NCBI GenBank assembly: GCA_001603765.1
Contig: LUZV01000016.1
Location: 1 to 10,853, forward strand
DNA: 10,853 nucleotides
Source of the DNA: Anaerolineales bacterium Chloro_02
GTDB taxonomy: Bacteria; Chloroflexota; Anaerolineae; Anaerolineales; Anaerolineaceae
Direction of reading: 5' to 3'
The position numbers and the translations under genes are program-made. Positions within the stretch are counted from its first letter, which is position 1. The number at the start of each line of letters is the position of its first letter. Below the pieces are notes generated by a model. It was given only the letters and a program-made list of their open reading frames with translations. It was not told the origin of the DNA and did not search any database. Positions 8,408 through 10,853 of the stretch are shown one piece after another.

Positions 8408-9259
8408 CTAAGGCATTGGAGTTGGCGTGATCAACATGATCGGAGTAGGGAGAATTGGAACGGAAATTGGAAACACAACTTTGAAGACAAACAAGTAAGC
8501 TGCAAGCGCGAAGAGAATGCTGAAAAGCGTGCCAATTAGATAATATTCAGCGAACGCCGGGTTCTTGTTAATCCGTTCAAATCTTGCCATAGATTTTGCG
8601 GCAATTAATAACCCCATTGCGGCATATTGACCGAGGAAGGCAAACAACACAGCCAGTAGACGCTCAAGCGATCCAACCCACGCGCCAGCCCCCTCGGCTT
8701 CCAATGTGGTTTCAAAAACTTCTCCTTGTTGACTGGCGTCTCTTGCATTCACCTGCCTTTTCTGAGCAGCTTCAAGATCCTGTCTGCGGCTTTCAGCTTT
8801 GGCAGCACTTGCATATTCTCCAAAAAGGATATTGACACAGATGTTAACTGGTTTTAGGAGCAGTAAAATCAACGTCAGCCAGGGCCAAAATGAACCAGGT
8901 AAAAAAGTAAGCCATGGTCGGATTGCGACCTCAGGTGTGAGAATTGCTAGCAGCCATAAGGTGATGCCGTGCAGTGCCTGATCAGAGATAAATAAAATGG
9001 CTCTTGGCAGCTTCGTCTTTTTTAAGAACCATTTGAAGCTATCGATAAGCCAGTGGGAGGCTGCGGCAAACAAGAGTAGTTGCCATTTAACATCAGCAAC
9101 CAAAAAAATGACACTTACACAAACGGTGTATATGAAAGCATGTAAGAGAAGCCAGGAGTAGTTATCCCCTTTTTTCTTTGCCAAATTTTCCCACTGAAGG
9201 TAAAAATCCCCCAACAAATGTGCACTTAAAAGAACCAAAAAAAGTAAAGCGTTATACAT
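8408..9259 (-). CDS. DUF3307-family polytopic membrane protein
   Basis: A 283-residue integral membrane protein of unknown function. The first 110 residues match what I know of DUF3307: AHLLGDFYLQ at 13-22, LLLHAFIYT at 37-45, ASHWLIDSFK at 67-76 and SDQALHG at 92-98. Six or seven hydrophobic segments are visible. A charged Ala/Gln/Glu-rich stretch (about 151-190) separates the N-terminal block from a C-terminal block with WVGSLERLLAVL, GQYAAMGLLIAAKSMARF and AEYYLIGTL, which I also associate with longer members. The tail is proline-rich (ITPTPMP). H14/D18, H69/D73 and D93/H97 are each four residues apart within or beside hydrophobic segments, with H40 nearby, so an intramembrane metal or catalytic site is conceivable. 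Its ATG lies inside the end of the SatD gene (8-base overlap), implying coupled translation. DUF3307 and SatD genes are, as I recall, often neighbours. Function is not assigned. Confidence 0.85.
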   Translation of the reverse strand: MYNALLFLVLLSAHLLGDFYLQWENLAKKKGDNYSWLLLHAFIYTVCVSVIFLVADVKWQLLLFAAASHWLIDSFKWFLKKTKLPRAILFISDQALHGITLWLLAILTPEVAIRPWLTFLPGSFWPWLTLILLLLKPVNICVNILFGEYASAAKAESRRQDLEAAQKRQVNARDASQQGEVFETTLEAEGAGAWVGSLERLLAVLFAFLGQYAAMGLLIAAKSMARFERINKNPAFAEYYLIGTLFSILFALAAYLFVFKVVFPISVPILPTPIMLITPTPMP

Positions 9260-9917
9260 AACGTTTGTTGATCCTCTCTAATGATAACTCAACCTGATTG
9301 CGTGCCGACATGTATCGCTTAATGCCGCTTGATTCAAACCGCCGGGTTAACGAAGATGTCAAAATCCCGAGTTCTTCCGCGATCTGTTGATGATTAATCA
9401 GGTCAGGGTCCAGCATGTCTTTTCTCAGAATGACTTTGTAGACTTCAATTTGGGAATCTCGCCAGCCGCTAACCTGAAGGGCTGTCAATTTGAGGATTTC
9501 ATTGATCAAGTCGATGGTTTCATCTTGATCTTGCGCGATAAGGTGGATATTCGCGCGCCCATAATCACAGTTTTTATGAGCAAAGTCAATTGCTTTGCGA
9601 GCATTCCAATATGCTGGGCCATCCGCGCCAAGACTTGTGGTTGGATCAATATTGGTGCTTAACCTACCAACGCCTATGCCAAATCTTAACTTAATTGGCA
9701 GCATGCCAAATGTAATTTCATCAAGGATGCGGAAAAGCCGTATGCTGCTCTTGAACACTCCCTGAAATTCATCTCCCAGGGTGATAGTAAGCTTTGAAGC
9801 CAGCAAAGCTTCATCCCGTTGGTTAATGTGTTCCAGGATACTGTGCAATTCTTGTTGAGCTCTTTTTCGATCTGGAATGGCTTTTGATTTAACCATATCT
9901 CCGATAATAGCAATCAT
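9252..9917 (-). CDS. SatD-family protein with C-terminal helix-turn-helix
   Basis: A 221-residue soluble protein recognised as SatD family (named after the Streptococcus mutans sat operon, linked there to acid tolerance; biochemical role unknown to me). I choose the ATG at 9917: a GGGAGGA ribosome-binding site (9921-9927, minus strand) precedes it by three bases, and the conserved MIAIIGDMVKSK begins there. Upstream in-frame starts at 9932 (ATG) and 9962 (TTG) would put this site inside the coding region. Motifs: IIGDMVKSK at 4-12, TLGDEFQGVF at 46-55, LRFGIGVGRL at 77-86 and ADGPAYWNARKAID at 98-111. Their order and spacing resemble class III nucleotide cyclases, although the Asn-x3-Arg pair of active cyclases is not clearly present. 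A helix-turn-helix follows at about 175-197 (QQIAEELGILTSSLTRRF). The gene is the first of a coupled pair with the DUF3307 protein and is preceded by an array of dyads, which suggests autoregulation (inference). Confidence 0.85.
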   Translation of the reverse strand: MIAIIGDMVKSKAIPDRKRAQQELHSILEHINQRDEALLASKLTITLGDEFQGVFKSSIRLFRILDEITFGMLPIKLRFGIGVGRLSTNIDPTTSLGADGPAYWNARKAIDFAHKNCDYGRANIHLIAQDQDETIDLINEILKLTALQVSGWRDSQIEVYKVILRKDMLDPDLINHQQIAEELGILTSSLTRRFESSGIKRYMSARNQVELSLERINKRYV

Positions 9918-9933
9918 AGGTCCTCCCAACATG

Positions 9934-9962
9934 AGTATAAACGATTGCAGTTCAAATTGCAA
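9934..9962 (-). promoter_or_regulatory. Candidate sigma-70-type promoter for the satD-DUF3307 unit
   Basis: On the minus strand, TTGCAA (9962-9957; four of six to TTGACA) and TATACT (9939-9934; five of six to TATAAT) are separated by exactly 17 bases. The predicted start, near 9927, would give a very short leader that begins at the ribosome-binding site. A second, weaker pair further upstream (TTTGCA, then TAGATT after 17 bases, about 10015-10043) is an alternative. Confidence 0.45.
9945..9962. promoter_or_regulatory. Operator-like dyad S1 (TTGCAG-N6-TTGCAA)
   Basis: An imperfect inverted repeat (five of six positions) with a 6-base spacer TTCAAA. Its right half coincides with the proposed -35 element and its left half lies in the promoter spacer, so a bound protein would block transcription of satD. 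Arm sequence, spacer length and spacer content match the other dyads in this region. Confidence 0.5.
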
Positions 9963-9972
9963 ACGGAGCTAT

Positions 9973-10004
9973 TTGCGATTCTAACCGCAATTCAAGTTGC
10001 GGTT
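9973..10004. promoter_or_regulatory. Interlocked operator-like dyads S2 and S3
   Basis: S2 is TTGCGA-N6-CCGCAA (9973-9990, five of six). S3 is AACCGCAA-N6-TTGCGGTT (9983-10004), a perfect 8-bp inverted repeat. They share the arm at 9985-9990. A further weaker half-site, CTGCAT at 10009-10014, continues the same 12-base step, so half-sites begin at 9973, 9985, 9997 and 10009 in alternating orientation. In the upstream region of satD, this is best read as a cooperative binding array (inference). Confidence 0.55.
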
Positions 10005-10024
10005 ATAGCTGCATAATCTATTAA

Positions 10025-10042
10025 TTGCAGTTTATTCTGCAA
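10025..10042. promoter_or_regulatory. Operator-like dyad S4 (TTGCAG-N6-CTGCAA)
   Basis: A perfect 6-bp inverted repeat with spacer TTTATT, of the same design as S1-S3. Another CTGCAA half-site follows at 10048-10053. It lies between the superoxide dismutase terminator and the other dyads, upstream of the proposed satD promoter. Confidence 0.5.
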
Positions 10043-10050
10043 ATCCTCTG

Positions 10051-10080
10051 CAAAATAAAAAGACGGGCATGCGCCCGTCT
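10051..10080 (-). terminator. Intrinsic terminator of the superoxide dismutase gene
   Basis: Read on the minus strand, AGACGGGC and GCCCGTCT (10080-10061) form a perfect 8-bp stem with a 4-base loop, followed directly by TTTTTATTTT. It sits 21 bases after the stop codon of the superoxide dismutase gene and isolates that gene from satD. There is no T-tract on the plus side. Confidence 0.9.
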
Positions 10081-10100
10081 CTAGTGATAATCGTTGGTTT

Positions 10101-10748
10101 CTAAAGATGCTTTTTTATGTTCTGCAGGACGTAGTCCCAGTTGACGATATTCTCAAGGACTTCTTCAAGATGCTTCTTGCGCAGGTTTTGGTAGTCCAGA
10201 TAGTACGCGTGTTCCCAGACGTCCAGCCCAAACACAGGCGCTTTGCCGTCCTTCCAGGGGTTGTCGCCGTTTGGGGTGGCGTAGACAGCCAGCTTGCCCT
10301 GATCTACAACCAACCAAACCCAACCGCTGCCAAACTGACCGACACCTTTTTCGACGATTTGCTTTTTAAATTCCTCAACCGAACCGAAAGACTGTTTCAG
10401 AAGTTCTTCGAGCTCAGCAGGCATAACCGACTGCCCTACTGGGGCGAATTCTTCCCAGTAGATGTTGTGATTCCAGGCTTGCGCGGCGTTGTTATATAGT
10501 TTCTTTTTGGAGGGATCTTTCCCCGCAACGTCGACGATCTCTTCGAGGGTCGCGCCTTCAAGCTCGGTGCCTTTCACCAGGTCTTTGGTGGTGTCGTAAT
10601 AAGCTTTATGATGTTTTCCGTAGTGGTATTCAATGGTCTTTTCTGAAATAACCGGAGCCAAAGCGTCTTTGGCATAGGGCAATTCAGGGAGTTCTAGGGG
10701 AGTTTTCATCCATTCAGGTTTTTGTGTCATTTCGTTCTCAACTTTCAT
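10101..10748 (-). CDS. sodB: Superoxide dismutase, iron-type (Fe/Mn family)
   Basis: Cytoplasmic enzyme that converts superoxide to oxygen and hydrogen peroxide. The 215 residues contain the full metal site: H42 in EYHYGKHHKAYY, H94 in NNAAQAWNHNIYW, and D176 and H180 in DVWEHAYYLDY. The gateway tyrosine is Y50. Gln90, in NNAAQAWNH, occupies the position that holds the active-site glutamine in iron enzymes, while the manganese-type position in ATPNGDNPW is Gly161, so the iron form is more likely; a cambialistic enzyme cannot be excluded. The N-terminus before the conserved LPELPYAKDALAP is about 15 residues longer than in E. coli SodB. Later ATGs at 10730 and 10709 are therefore possible starts, and none has a clear ribosome-binding site. 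There is no signal peptide. It is a single-gene transcript with its own terminator. In a probably anaerobic lineage it would serve oxygen tolerance (inference). Confidence 0.96.
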   Translation of the reverse strand: MKVENEMTQKPEWMKTPLELPELPYAKDALAPVISEKTIEYHYGKHHKAYYDTTKDLVKGTELEGATLEEIVDVAGKDPSKKKLYNNAAQAWNHNIYWEEFAPVGQSVMPAELEELLKQSFGSVEEFKKQIVEKGVGQFGSGWVWLVVDQGKLAVYATPNGDNPWKDGKAPVFGLDVWEHAYYLDYQNLRKKHLEEVLENIVNWDYVLQNIKKHL

Positions 10749-10768
10749 TTTGTTTATTAGTTAACCAC

Positions 10769-10774
10769 ATTATA
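10769..10774 (-). promoter_or_regulatory. Candidate -10 element of the superoxide dismutase gene
   Basis: A perfect TATAAT on the minus strand, 20 bases upstream of the most distal ATG, in an AT-rich stretch. The best -35-like hexamer, TTGACT, is 22 bases further upstream, which is too far for a standard promoter, so only the -10 is suggested. The rest of the sequence to the window end (10775-10853) holds nothing I can recognise. Confidence 0.35.
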
Positions 10775-10853
10775 AAAAATACCCGTCGCAAATCCGAGTC
10801 AATGTACAAGGTGAGAACCAGGAATGAACTACTCCCCGATGATTTTTATCAGA

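Noticed and set aside
9945..10053. CRISPR or tandem-repeat reading of the repeats upstream of satD
   Set aside because: The units are short dyads with 6-base spacers and shared arms, not long direct repeats with unique spacers.

Overview
The window looks like ordinary chromosomal DNA of a free-living bacterium. My best guess is Chloroflexota, class Anaerolineae. The reasons are the style of the two-NBD sugar/nucleoside-type ABC operon, a secreted multidomain protein ending in an 'FLPM'-type tail that I recall from secreted Chloroflexota proteins, and moderate base composition. This placement is inference, not proof. No RNA gene, insertion sequence, CRISPR array, prophage or attachment site was recognised.

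Layout: (1) 1-4174, plus strand: the 3' part of an ABC importer operon, made of a double ATPase (5' end outside the window) and two paralogous BPD_transp_2 permeases. The genes are joined by ATGA overlaps and closed by a strong hairpin terminator. No substrate-binding protein is in view; it is probably upstream. (2) 4276-6105, minus strand: a secreted M23-type zinc peptidase with a P/Homo B domain and an Ig/cadherin-like domain, convergent with the transporter. (3) 6319-8361, minus: uvrB, the damage-recognition helicase-like subunit of nucleotide excision repair. (4) 8408-9917, minus: a two-gene unit of a polytopic DUF3307 membrane protein and a SatD-family protein whose reading frames overlap by 8 bases. 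(5) 10101-10748, minus: an iron-type superoxide dismutase with its own terminator.

The most interesting part is the SatD/DUF3307 unit. The SatD N-terminal region carries, in order and with similar spacing, motifs resembling those of class III nucleotide cyclases, and its C-terminus has a helix-turn-helix. The DUF3307 partner has several His/Asp pairs spaced four residues apart in its hydrophobic segments. The roughly 130 bases upstream of satD hold at least four dyads of the form TTGCRR-N6-YYGCAA, partly interlocked on a 12-bp period, and one covers the best promoter. This suggests a self-regulated sensor plus membrane effector of unknown function. uvrB follows 46 bases downstream on the same strand with no visible terminator between, so read-through is possible.
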